From CAWHNT01 sp963830775 (GTDB taxonomy: Bacteria; Pseudomonadota; Alphaproteobacteria; Geminicoccales; Geminicoccaceae), in the NCBI GenBank assembly GCA_963830775.1, contig CAWHNT010000011.1, positions 1 through 64,000 of the forward strand: 64,000 bases of DNA, given 5' to 3'. Shown here one piece after another: positions 25,359 to 33,577 of this stretch; positions within the stretch are counted from its first letter, which is position 1, and each line of letters opens with the position of its first letter. Under the pieces are notes generated by a model. That model did not search any database, was not told where the DNA came from, and saw nothing but the letters and a program-made list of their open reading frames with translations. The position numbers and the translations under genes are program-made.

Positions 25359-28142
25359 ATGTCGCTCAGGTTCCGCATCGCCGGCACGATCTTCGTCCTC
25401 GGCACACTGCTCGTCGCCGTCGTCCTCTGGGTCACGCTGGGCCACAGCATGCGGGCGATCCGGGCCCAGGTAGCCGCGACCCAGAACGTCACCATCCAGC
25501 TCCTGAGCGATCTGAGCCGTCCGGCCCTCCTCACCGAGGACTATGCCGAGCTGCAGAGCTTCATCGCCAATGCCGAGCACGACCCGCGCATCGGGGCCGT
25601 GATCCTGGCCGACACCCGCGGCAATGTCGTGGCCAGCACGGAGGACGGCATGGTGGGCAAGCGGCTGGGCCTCCTGCCCGAGGAGATGCACCACTACTGG
25701 CGCCGCCACGAGGTCAAGGGCCACAGCAACTGGCTGGGCACGCTGGCGATCCAGTTCTCCGACGTGCCGCTGATCGCCGCCTACAACGCCGCCTGGCGGC
25801 TGGGCCTGAGCGTGGCCATCGCCGGGATGGCGGGCCTGGCCCTGGTCGGGCTCGCCATCGGCTACGTGCTCACGGGCCATCTCCGCGCCCTCGCCGGGGC
25901 CGCCGATGCGGTGACGGCGGGGGCGGCGCCGATGCAGCTCCGCATCGACGGCAATGACGAGGTGGCACGGGTGGCGCGCGCCTTCGCCGCCATGGTGGAC
26001 CGGCTGCGGGCGCATGCGCAGGCCCTGGCACAGGCCCATGCCCGGCTGCTCGAGCCGACCCAGGCCATGTCGCAGGGCTTCGCAGTCTGGGACTCGGACA
26101 ACCGCTTGGTCCTCTTCAACAAGCGGCTGCGCGAGCTGCTGCCCGGCGTCGAGCCCTGGATCGAGGAGGGGGCGGAGCTGCCGGCCCTGGCCGCCGCCCT
26201 GGAGGAGCGGGTGCTCGCCGATGCGCCGCCGGGCGAGCTGGGCCGGGTCTGGCTGGAGGCACGGCAGAGCGAGGAGACCCTGTTCGAGATGCGCCTGCGC
26301 GACGGGCGCCACATCGAGCTGCGCGAGGCGCGCACCAAGGATGGCGGCACGGTCGGGATCTATACCGACGTCACCCGCGAGCGGGAGCACGAGCGGGCGC
26401 TGGCCCGCAACGAGCAGCGCCTGCGCCACATCATGGCCTCGGTGTTCGACGGCGTGATCACGGTCGACAGCTCGGGAGCGATCGAGAGTGTGAACGCCGC
26501 CGGCGAGCGCATCTTCGGCTGGCGGGCGGAAGGGCTCGTGGGCGAGCCGATCGGCCGCCTCCTGGCCCCGCGCGGCACGGCGTCCCGCGAGCGCCGGCAG
26601 AAGGCGCTGCAGTTTCCCGACCTCAAGGCGCTGCAAGCCTACACGCTCCACGAGCTCTGCGGCCGCCGCAAGGACGGCACGATCTTCCCGGTCGAGCTCT
26701 CGACCGCACCGATCGACACCGAGCAGCAGGCCACCATCATCTGCGCCGTCCGCGACATCACCCAGCGCAAGGAGAGCGAGGCCCGGATCCTCTACCACGC
26801 CACCCACGACCACCTGACCACGCTGCCCAACCGCAACCTGATGCACGACCGGCTGGAGACGGCGGTGCGGCACGCCAAGCGGCGGCGCGAGCGGCTGGCG
26901 GTCATGTTCCTGGATCTGGACCGCTTCAAGCTGATCAACGACAGCCTGGGCCATCCGGCGGGCGACACCGTGCTGGTCACCGTGGCCGAGCGGCTGCGCT
27001 CGGCGCTGCGCGCCGCCGACACCGTGGCCCGCATGGGCGGCGACGAGTTCATCGTGCTGCTGCGCGACGTGCACGGGGCCGAGGACGCCGTGGCCGTGGG
27101 CGAGAAGCTCGTCCGTGCCGTGCGTCAGCCCTTCCCGCTGCTCGGGCACGAGCTGCATCTGGGGCTCTCGATCGGGATCAGCCTGTTCCCGGAGCACGGC
27201 CAGGCGCCCGACATGCTGCTCCAGCACGCGGACACCGCCCTCTACGAGGCCAAGGCCGCCGGCCGGAACCGCGTTCGCCTCTTCGCACCCGCCATGGGCG
27301 ACACCAGCTACCAGCGCATGCTGCTGGAGAACCGGCTCCGGCGCGCCCTCGAGCGGGAGGAGTTCTTCCTCGTCTACCAGCCGCAATATGCGCTTGGCAG
27401 CCGCGAGCTCAGGGGCTTCGAGGCCCTGCTGCGCTGGCGGAACGCGGAGCTTGGCCTGGTGATGCCGGCCCGGTTCGTGCCGATCGCCGAGGAGAGCGGC
27501 ATGATCACCGAGCTCGGCTTGTGGGTCATGCGCCGGGCGCTGGCGGAATCACAGACCTGGAGCCGGCTCCTGCCGGGCCGGATCCGCCTGGGCGTCAACA
27601 TCTCGCCGCGCCAGCTGCACGACCCGGCTCTGGCCCGGCAGATCCGCGAGCTCGTGGAGGAGGCGGGTGCCGAGCCTTCGCAGATCGAGCTCGAGCTCAC
27701 CGAGCGGGTGCTGATGGCCGAGAGCGAGACCGTGCAGACGCTGATCGCCGAGCTCGCCGCCATGGGCCTGAGCCTCGTCCTGGACGATTTCGGGACCGGC
27801 TACTCCTCGCTCTCCTATCTCAAGCGCTATCCCATCAGCCGGATCAAGGTCGACCGCTCGTTCGTCGCCGACATGGAGCGGTCGGAGAACGATGCCCGGC
27901 TGGTGCGGGCGATGATCGGCATGGCGCATGGGCTGGGGATCGGCGTCACCGCGGAGGGAATCGAGAGCCCGGGCCAGGTGAGCACGCTCCTGGGCTATGG
28001 CTGCGACGAGGGCCAGGGCTATCTTCTGGGCCGGCCGCTGGAGGCGGCCGAGGCGCTGGCCCTGGTCGAGCGCAGCCGGCCCGCGCGCGAGCATGGCACG
28101 CTTCCTGCTCCGAGGCTTGTCGCCGGCGGCCGGGTGGGCTGA
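25359..28142 (+). CDS. Membrane cyclic-di-GMP enzyme (HAMP-PAS-PAS-GGDEF-EAL)
   Basis: A 927-residue protein. A transmembrane helix lies at about 7-29, a periplasmic loop up to about 146, and a second helix at about 147-170. HAMP (172-225), two PAS-type domains (about 235-345 and 350-470), GGDEF (about 480-640) and EAL (about 655-905) follow. The active-site motif GGDEF is intact with an RxxD inhibition site (RAAD) five residues before it. EAL has EALLRW, NISPRQ, ELTERV, DDFGTGYSS and AEGIES, so both cyclase and phosphodiesterase could work. Coupling to the PhnD-like gene suggests the periplasmic loop senses that protein. The output would affect biofilm or surface behaviour. Confidence 0.93.
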   Translation: MSLRFRIAGTIFVLGTLLVAVVLWVTLGHSMRAIRAQVAATQNVTIQLLSDLSRPALLTEDYAELQSFIANAEHDPRIGAVILADTRGNVVASTEDGMVGKRLGLLPEEMHHYWRRHEVKGHSNWLGTLAIQFSDVPLIAAYNAAWRLGLSVAIAGMAGLALVGLAIGYVLTGHLRALAGAADAVTAGAAPMQLRIDGNDEVARVARAFAAMVDRLRAHAQALAQAHARLLEPTQAMSQGFAVWDSDNRLVLFNKRLRELLPGVEPWIEEGAELPALAAALEERVLADAPPGELGRVWLEARQSEETLFEMRLRDGRHIELREARTKDGGTVGIYTDVTREREHERALARNEQRLRHIMASVFDGVITVDSSGAIESVNAAGERIFGWRAEGLVGEPIGRLLAPRGTASRERRQKALQFPDLKALQAYTLHELCGRRKDGTIFPVELSTAPIDTEQQATIICAVRDITQRKESEARILYHATHDHLTTLPNRNLMHDRLETAVRHAKRRRERLAVMFLDLDRFKLINDSLGHPAGDTVLVTVAERLRSALRAADTVARMGGDEFIVLLRDVHGAEDAVAVGEKLVRAVRQPFPLLGHELHLGLSIGISLFPEHGQAPDMLLQHADTALYEAKAAGRNRVRLFAPAMGDTSYQRMLLENRLRRALEREEFFLVYQPQYALGSRELRGFEALLRWRNAELGLVMPARFVPIAEESGMITELGLWVMRRALAESQTWSRLLPGRIRLGVNISPRQLHDPALARQIRELVEEAGAEPSQIELELTERVLMAESETVQTLIAELAAMGLSLVLDDFGTGYSSLSYLKRYPISRIKVDRSFVADMERSENDARLVRAMIGMAHGLGIGVTAEGIESPGQVSTLLGYGCDEGQGYLLGRPLEAAEALALVERSRPAREHGTLPAPRLVAGGRVG

Positions 28143-28167
28143 AGAAGGCCGCCTGCTGGAGGGCTGG

Positions 28168-28797
28168 ATGGAAGAGCTGTTCGCGCGCAACCGAGCCTGG
28201 GCACAGAAGCGGGTCGAGGCCGACCCCGACTTCTTCGCCCGCCTCTCGCGCCAGCAGGCGCCGCGCTATTTCTGGCTCGGCTGCTCGGATTCGCGGGTGC
28301 CGGCGACCGAGATCCTGGGGCTGGACCCGGGCTCGGTCTTCGTCCACCGCAACATCGCCAACCTGGCCCAGCACACCGACCTCAACTTCCTGGCGGTGCT
28401 CCAGTTCGCGGTCGAGTATCTGAAGGTCGAGCACATCATCGTCACCGGCCACTATGGCTGCGGCGGCGTGCGGGCGGCACTGGGCACCCGGCAGCTGGGC
28501 CTCGTGGACTACTGGCTGCGCAGCCTGCGCGACATCCACGAGCGCTACCAGAACCTGCTCGAGGACGCGCCCTCGCCCGAGGCACGCGAGGACCTGCTGG
28601 TCGAGCTCAACGTCGAGACCCAGGTCATGAACGTCGCCCGCACCCCCATCGTCCAGAACGCCTGGGCGCGCGGCCAGTCGCTCACCGTGCACGGCTGGAT
28701 CTACGGCGTGCAGGACGGCATCCTGCGCGACCTCGGCTACAAGGTCAGCCGGACCGAGGAGATCGGCGAGCCGCACCAGTTCTGGCCGCAGCGGTAG
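28168..28797 (+). CDS. Beta-class carbonic anhydrase
   Basis: A 209-residue cytoplasmic zinc enzyme interconverting CO2 and bicarbonate. Zinc ligands are visible as Cys and Asp in CSDSRVPATEILG and His-x-x-Cys in TGHYGCGGV. Further conserved parts are VFVHRNIANL and VHGWIYGVQDG. ATG 28168 gives MEELFARNRAWA, the usual beginning for this family; an earlier ATG at 28097 overlaps the cyclic-di-GMP gene. Only about 25 bases separate it from the previous stop, so co-transcription is likely. Confidence 0.92.
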   Translation: MEELFARNRAWAQKRVEADPDFFARLSRQQAPRYFWLGCSDSRVPATEILGLDPGSVFVHRNIANLAQHTDLNFLAVLQFAVEYLKVEHIIVTGHYGCGGVRAALGTRQLGLVDYWLRSLRDIHERYQNLLEDAPSPEAREDLLVELNVETQVMNVARTPIVQNAWARGQSLTVHGWIYGVQDGILRDLGYKVSRTEEIGEPHQFWPQR

Positions 28798-28800
28798 CGC

Positions 28801-29253
28801 TCAGAACAGAACCCCGAGCGCGCCCACGATCGCCACCGCGGCAACGATCAGACCGGCGAGCTTGATCAGCAGATCCCGCACCAGCCGCTCGATCTCGGCC
28901 CGAACACCTGCGATCTCGGTGCGCACGCTTGCGATCTCTGTGCGCACACTCGCGATCTCGGACCGAAGCTCACCTCGGATGCCCGCCAGCTCCTTGTCCA
29001 GGTGAGCGCGCAAGCTGGTGATCTCGGTCCGTACATCGCCGATCTCGGCCCGTACTTCAGCGATCTCGTCCCGCAGCTCGGTGCGGAGCTTGTCGATGGC
29101 GTGGTCGAGATACTCGCGGGTGACAAGCTCCTGGCGATCGGCCTCGTAGCGCCGCTTGAAGTGACGCGCGATCGCCTCGGCCTGCGGCTCGGTGAGGCCG
29201 GCGCTGCGCAGGTCGTGGGCGATCTCGAGCGTGTCGATCACTTCGACGGGCAT
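28801..29253 (-). CDS. DUF1640-type coiled-coil membrane-anchored protein
   Basis: A 150-residue protein with an N-terminal globular segment (LTEPQAEAIARHFKRR), a long coiled coil (about 45-125) and a C-terminal transmembrane helix (about 128-148). The coil contains near-exact 7-residue repeats (SVRTEIA, GVRAEIE). The arrangement matches DUF1640, related to mitochondrial CCDC90/MCUR1 proteins; bacterial function is unknown. It is convergent with the carbonic anhydrase gene, with three bases between stops. Confidence 0.8.
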   Translation of the reverse strand: MPVEVIDTLEIAHDLRSAGLTEPQAEAIARHFKRRYEADRQELVTREYLDHAIDKLRTELRDEIAEVRAEIGDVRTEITSLRAHLDKELAGIRGELRSEIASVRTEIASVRTEIAGVRAEIERLVRDLLIKLAGLIVAAVAIVGALGVLF

Positions 29254-29466
29254 GAGCGCCAGTCTAGAGGCTGGGAGGTCAATCTGGAAGATTGCTCAGA
29301 GTGCCCGGACCTCCGCCGGGTGGCGAGCTCGCCCTCAGGCAGGGCAATGGTGCTGCCGTCGCCCCTGTAGAACCTCTCCAGCTGCACGCCGATCCCGCCG
29401 GGGCCGGCCTCATAGGACAGGGTGGCGTTGCCGAGTCGGCACCTCCTTGGCGCTGTTGTGCCCCGG
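29254..29466. other. Short intergenic region with possible coding remnant
   Basis: On the minus strand the frame covering about 29330-29440 reads NATLSYEAGPGGIGVQLERF..., which has coding-like composition but no start, no recognisable family and broken flanks. It may be a gene remnant. No other structure was seen. Confidence 0.25.
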
Positions 29467-30381
29467 TCAGCAGAGGACCGGCAAGGCCTCACCCAGCGAC
29501 AGCACGGGCTGGGTCGTCGCCGCCATCTGGTCCGGCCAGTCGCGATGGTTCAGCACCTGCCCGTGCGCGCGGACCTCGGCCATGCGCTCGAGGTCGAGCT
29601 CGGCGAACAGCCACATCGCCTCGTTCATCCGGCCGCGGATCAGCACCCCGTCATCGGGGAAGCCCACGTCCGGCGGCCCGTAGACCCCGGCCGCCCCCAT
29701 GTTGACGTCGACCGCCGGCGACCAGGGTGCGGTGCCCACGGTCGGGGCCTGGACCACGAGGCACTGGTTCTCCAGCGCCCGCGCCTGGCCGCCCACCCGC
29801 ACCCGGTGATAGCCGCGCAGCGTGTCAGTGCAGGAGGGGGCCAGGATCAGCTCGGCCCCGGCCTCGACCAGCCGCCGCACCAGCACCGGGAACTCCACGT
29901 CGTAGCAGATGGCGATGCCGATCCGGCCCAGCGCCGTCGCGAAGATGCCGAGCTGATCCCCGCCCGAGACGCCCCACTGCTCGCGCTCGAACCGGGTCAT
30001 CACCACCTTGTCCTGCACGCCCTCGCGCCCCTCGGGCGAGACCAGCCGCGCACGGTTGTGGAAGCAGCCGTCGCCCACCCGCGCCGGCGCGCTGGCGGCC
30101 AGGATGTAGACGCCCGTCCGCCGCGCCAGGTCGCGGTGCAGCCCCGCCACCTCCCGCTCCAGCCCGGCCACGGCCTCGAGCTGCCGGCCGAGATCGCGCT
30201 CGACCTCCACGCCGAAGAGCGAGGCCAGCTCCATCCCGCCATATTCCGGGAACACCAGCAGCTGCGCCCCCTCGCGCGCGGCGCTCTCGACCCAGCGCAC
30301 GAGCTTCGACTTGTAGGCCTGCCAGGTGGCGAGCCGGTCGATCGGATACTGGGCGGCGGCTACCGTGAAGACGCGGCTCAT
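29467..30381 (-). CDS. Carbon-nitrogen hydrolase (nitrilase superfamily)
   Basis: A 304-residue cytoplasmic amidase/nitrilase-fold enzyme. The catalytic triad is visible: Glu in LLVFPEYGGME, Lys in VQDKVVMTRFE and Cys in ILAPSCTDT. The start ATG overlaps the stop of the GNAT gene (ATGA), giving translational coupling. The NTF2-like, GNAT and nitrilase genes form a three-gene operon. The substrate is unknown; the combination suggests processing of a small amide or amine compound. Confidence 0.9.
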   Translation of the reverse strand: MSRVFTVAAAQYPIDRLATWQAYKSKLVRWVESAAREGAQLLVFPEYGGMELASLFGVEVERDLGRQLEAVAGLEREVAGLHRDLARRTGVYILAASAPARVGDGCFHNRARLVSPEGREGVQDKVVMTRFEREQWGVSGGDQLGIFATALGRIGIAICYDVEFPVLVRRLVEAGAELILAPSCTDTLRGYHRVRVGGQARALENQCLVVQAPTVGTAPWSPAVDVNMGAAGVYGPPDVGFPDDGVLIRGRMNEAMWLFAELDLERMAEVRAHGQVLNHRDWPDQMAATTQPVLSLGEALPVLC

Positions 30382-30977
30382 CGCAGGCGCTTGATCCAGA
30401 ACTGCATCGGCTTCGGGCTCTCCGCCTCCTCGTCGAGATCGCGCCAGGTGATCCGGCCGATCATGCCGTCGACCTTCTCGTACCCCCGTTTGCGCCAGAA
30501 CGCATCGAGGGGCACGTAGCCCGACGGCCGCCTAGGATGGTCCTCGGCCCGGATCACCGCACAGAAGCTGGCCCAGCGGATCCCGGGATGGGCCAGGGCC
30601 GCCACCTCCCGCTCCCTGAAGAACGCCACCCCGATCCCGTGCCCGCGCCAAGCCGGCAGCAGCACCAACTCGCCGAAATAGAACACCTCCTCCGCCGCAT
30701 AGCCGCGCTCGGCGAAAGGTTGGGTCAGGTCCGGCGGCTCGTGGCGCAAGGGCAGGGCCGTGGCCGCCCCCACCACCCGCTCGCCATCGAAAGCCCCTAC
30801 GACGACGCTGTCCTCGGCTTGCGCATAGGTGCGCAGATAATTCTCCTCGTAGGCCTGCGTGCCCTCGTAGAGATAGGGAAAGTCCCGGAACACGGCGATC
30901 CGCAACCGCGCCAGATCGGGCAGATGGCTCTTCAGCCGCTCCCCCGCCAGCCGCTCGATCCGGATCCCGCCTGCCAC
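30378..30977 (-). CDS. GNAT-family N-acetyltransferase
   Basis: A 199-residue GNAT enzyme that probably acetylates a small amine. The acetyl-CoA pyrophosphate-binding loop is seen in LLPAWRGHGIGVAFF (R/Q-x-x-G-x-G/A pattern) near residue 115, preceded by FGELVLLP. The start is GTG at 30977, immediately after the stop TAG of the NTF2-like gene. Its stop overlaps the nitrilase start. Confidence 0.87.
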   Translation of the reverse strand: MAGGIRIERLAGERLKSHLPDLARLRIAVFRDFPYLYEGTQAYEENYLRTYAQAEDSVVVGAFDGERVVGAATALPLRHEPPDLTQPFAERGYAAEEVFYFGELVLLPAWRGHGIGVAFFREREVAALAHPGIRWASFCAVIRAEDHPRRPSGYVPLDAFWRKRGYEKVDGMIGRITWRDLDEEAESPKPMQFWIKRLR

Positions 30978-31376
30978 CTACGCCCCAACCTGCCGCAGCC
31001 AGTCCTTCATGTTATAGTAGTTCGTCACCCGCGCGATCCTGCCCCCCTCGACCTCAAAAAAGGCCCCCGCCGGCAGGCTGTAGGTCTGCCCCTTGGCCTC
31101 CGGCAGCCCCTCGTCGGTCGCCAGATAGGTCCCGTCCACCACGAACTCGGCCGCCGCGCGGCCGCCATCTTCGCCCACCATCACCACCAGATCCCGGATC
31201 CGTTCCCGATAGCAGCGGTCCATGTGCCCCAGAAAAATCCCGAACGCCTCCCGGCCTTTCTCGCGTCCGCCCTGGTTCACATCGTGCGCCACATCCTCGG
31301 TGAGCAGCGCCAGCATGCCCTCATAGTCACGACGGTTGAACGCCTCATAGTAGGCGCGGATCAGCTCGGCGCTCAT
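30978..31376 (-). CDS. NTF2-like / ketosteroid-isomerase-related protein
   Basis: A 132-residue cone-fold protein (SnoaL-like). ELIRAYYEAFNRRDYEGMLALL leads, with HDVNQGGREKGREAF, and it ends in VTNYYNMKDWLRQV. It resembles the ketosteroid-isomerase-related family rather than true isomerases. ATG 31376 is chosen over an in-frame start at 31439 since MSAELIR is the usual N-terminus. The stop abuts the GTG start of the GNAT gene. It may act on the same small compound as the two downstream enzymes. Confidence 0.85.
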   Translation of the reverse strand: MSAELIRAYYEAFNRRDYEGMLALLTEDVAHDVNQGGREKGREAFGIFLGHMDRCYRERIRDLVVMVGEDGGRAAAEFVVDGTYLATDEGLPEAKGQTYSLPAGAFFEVEGGRIARVTNYYNMKDWLRQVGA

Positions 31377-31508
31377 GGCGGAAGACCTCGGCTGGAGGGA
31401 GGCGGTCGAATAGCCCCGCCCCGGTATCCGATCAAGCACGCCTCCGGCGGGTGGCGGGCCGCCACGGCCTTCTGTTCACGGCCGCAGCGGGGCGGCGTCG
31501 GGTGGCGA

Positions 31509-31536
31509 TTGCTTCTGCCACACTGAGTGATATAAT
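31509..31536 (+). promoter_or_regulatory. Sigma-70-type promoter for the toxin-antitoxin pair
   Basis: TTGCTT (31509-31514), a 16-base spacer and a perfect TATAAT (31531-31536). Expected transcription starts near 31543, about 30 bases before the toxin GTG start. It is one of few consensus -10 elements in this GC-rich window. Confidence 0.6.
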
Positions 31537-31572
31537 TCTGCGTGATGGTTGGTGGGTCCCGCGTGAGGCCAT

Positions 31573-31944
31573 GTGCGGATCTTCAAGAACAAGCCGTTCG
31601 CGAGGTTCGTGAGGAAGGCCGGTCTCACCGATGCGGACCTTCGCAAGGCTGTCTGGAATGCCGAGCAAGGGCTGATCGACGCCGATCTTGGCGGCGGCGT
31701 GCTCAAGCAGCGCATCGCCCGGTCAGGCGGCGGCAAGTCGGGTGGGTTCCGGACGATCGTCCTGTTCCGGGCGGGCACTCGTGCGTTCTTCGTTCACGGG
31801 TATGCCAAGAGCGGGCAGGACAATATCCGTGACGATGAGCTTGCTGCTTTCAGGATGCTCGCCGCGGAGATGCTGGCCTACGACGACGGAGCCATCGCCA
31901 GGGCATTGGCGTCGAGTGTCTTGACGGAGGTGGAGAATGGCTAA
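31573..31944 (+). CDS. RelE-type toxin of a type II toxin-antitoxin pair (PF06296-like)
   Basis: A 123-residue protein reading MRIFKNKPFARFVRKAGL, then AEQGLIDADLGGGVLKQRIA, then GFRTIVLFRAGTRAFFVHGYAKS, the layout of the RelE-like family whose members cleave mRNA on the ribosome. The start is GTG 31573. The stop overlaps the antitoxin start by 8 bases. Toxin-first order is typical of HigBA-like systems. Both frames are intact. Confidence 0.88.
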   Translation: MRIFKNKPFARFVRKAGLTDADLRKAVWNAEQGLIDADLGGGVLKQRIARSGGGKSGGFRTIVLFRAGTRAFFVHGYAKSGQDNIRDDELAAFRMLAAEMLAYDDGAIARALASSVLTEVENG

Positions 31945-32254
31945 GCAATATCGCAGCCCGGCGATGGCTTCGATCCACGAGACCGCCGAAGGCCTTCATG
32001 ACGCCGGCGTGATGGACAAGCAGACCATGCGGAAGTTCGACGAGGCCTGCCTGACGCTGGTGCGTCCGTTCACGCCCGATGAGATCCGTGCCTTGCGGGA
32101 ACGCGAAGGCGCCAGCCAAGCCGTCTTCGCCCGCTATCTCAATGTCACGACCGGTCTGATCAGCCAGTGGGAACGGGGCGAGAAGCACCCGCAGGGGGCT
32201 TCGTTGAAGCTGCTGTCGCTGGTCGAGAGGAACGGGCTGGCGGCCGTCGCGTGA
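31937..32254 (+). CDS. Xre-type HTH antitoxin
   Basis: A 105-residue protein whose C-terminal half has a helix-turn-helix: PDEIRALREREGASQAVF, ARYLNVTTGLISQWERGEK. The N-terminal half (MASIHETAEGLHDAG) probably neutralises the toxin. Antitoxins of this class repress their own promoter, here the element at 31509-31536. Confidence 0.88.
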   Translation: MAKQYRSPAMASIHETAEGLHDAGVMDKQTMRKFDEACLTLVRPFTPDEIRALREREGASQAVFARYLNVTTGLISQWERGEKHPQGASLKLLSLVERNGLAAVA

Positions 32255-32519
32255 TCTGAAGGCGATGGCCATTCCCGGACCCGCACGCAAGTTGACGAGG
32301 TCGCGCTGGCATTACGGCGGGAAGCAGATCGAACCGTGAGGGACGTGCAGCGAGCTGCACAAGGAGTGGGTGCACGATCCGACCTATCGAGTTCGAGGAT
32401 TAAGCGAAGTGGTTGTCACCGGATTCCTGTGTTGGGCTTCGGGCATCCTGCGTGAGGCCGCCGGAGGCTGCGCTGGCGTTGAGAGCAGCAAAATGCATGG
32501 TCAGTAGGAAGCATATGTC
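32255..32519. other. Intergenic region with antitoxin-like remnant
   Basis: Near 32349-32391 a short + frame reads ELHKEWVHDPTYR, close to the N-terminus of another HTH antitoxin family (LHxxWxxDPxYR). It is a decayed scrap with no start and no HTH after it. The rest shows no gene. It ends at the left inverted repeat of the first IS1595 element. Confidence 0.4.
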
Positions 32520-33577
32520 GGCAAATCTGTTCCTGATTGCCCATGACACGCATCCGCCGATGAGCTAGGATTTCCAGAGCTTTGGGGGCTGGCGGAGGGG
32601 GCGGATGGTGATGGCGGCGGGCTTGCGGCGTGCGCTCAAGGGCCTGAGCGAGGCCGCATTCCGGGAGCGGTTCGGGACCGAGGAGGCCTGCCGCAAGGCA
32701 CTGTTCGAGATGCGCTGGCGCCAGGGGCTGACCTGCCCTGGCTGCGGGCACCGCGGCTTCTGCCAGCTGAAGACCCGCGAGCTGTTCCAGTGCAACCGCT
32801 GCAAGCGGCAGGTCCGGCTGACCGCCGGCACGGTGTTCCAAGACACCAAGCTGCCGCTCACCACCTGGTTCATCGCGATCTACCATCTGACCCAGAGCAA
32901 GAACGGGATCAGCTCGATCGAGCTCGGGCGCAGGCTGGGGGTCAAGCGGCAGACCGCCTGGCTCATGAAGCACAAGCTGATGCGAGCGATGGGTGCCCGT
33001 GAGGCCCATAAGCCCAAGCTCGAAGGCCGGGTCGAGGTCGATGATGCATATCTCGGCGGCGAGCGGCCGGGCGGCAAGCGCGGCCGGGGTGCTGCGGGCA
33101 AGCAGCCCTTCGTGGCCGCGGTCGAGACCACGCCCGAGCGCCGGCCCAAGCGGCTGCGGCTGAGCGTGGTCAAGGGCTTCCGCAAGAAGGAGATCGAGAG
33201 GCTGGCCAAGTGCCATCTGGCACCCGGCAGCGAGATCGTCAGCGACGGCCTGTCCTGCTGGCCCGCGGTCGAGAAGGCCGGCTGCTCGCATCGCCCGATG
33301 GTCACGGGCTCGGGCAAGCGGGCCGCGCGCTGGACCCCGTTCCGGTGGGTGAACACGACGCTGGGCAACATCAAGACCGCGATCGCCGGCACCTACCATC
33401 ACGTCAGCGCCAAGCACGCCCAATCGTACCTCACCAGCTTCGCCTACCGCTTCAATCGACGCTTCCAGCTCGACAGCATCGTCGAGCGCCTCGCCTGGGC
33501 CGCCGTTCACACCAACCCGCAGCCCTACCACGCTGTCATTGCGGATGCGTGAAACGGACAATCAGGAATCTGTTTGC
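32520..33577 (+). mobile_element. IS1595-family element, copy 1
   Basis: Imperfect inverted repeats: the left end GCAAATCTGTTCCTGATTGC and the reverse-complemented right end GCAAACAGATTCCTGATTGT, both followed by CACGCATCCGC further in. No target-site duplication could be found. The right end truncates the asparagine-synthetase-like gene. Confidence 0.78.
32605..33552 (+). CDS. IS1595-family transposase (ISXO2-like), copy 1
   Basis: A 315-residue transposase. An N-terminal zinc ribbon (CPGCG...CNRC) is followed by KNGISSIELGRRLGVKRQTAW (HTH) and the ISXO2 catalytic core: Asp in VEVDDAYLGGE, Asp in EIVSDGLSCW and the WVNTTLGN segment supplying the third residue (a DDN-type element). The reading frame is intact. 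Copy 2 at 34766 is a clear but diverged relative. Confidence 0.9.
   Translation: MVMAAGLRRALKGLSEAAFRERFGTEEACRKALFEMRWRQGLTCPGCGHRGFCQLKTRELFQCNRCKRQVRLTAGTVFQDTKLPLTTWFIAIYHLTQSKNGISSIELGRRLGVKRQTAWLMKHKLMRAMGAREAHKPKLEGRVEVDDAYLGGERPGGKRGRGAAGKQPFVAAVETTPERRPKRLRLSVVKGFRKKEIERLAKCHLAPGSEIVSDGLSCWPAVEKAGCSHRPMVTGSGKRAARWTPFRWVNTTLGNIKTAIAGTYHHVSAKHAQSYLTSFAYRFNRRFQLDSIVERLAWAAVHTNPQPYHAVIADA

Noticed and set aside
29238..29492. Minus-strand 84-codon ORF upstream of the nitrilase gene's 3' side
   Set aside because: Only part of it looks coding; start and ends overlap neighbouring genes. Kept as a possible remnant only.
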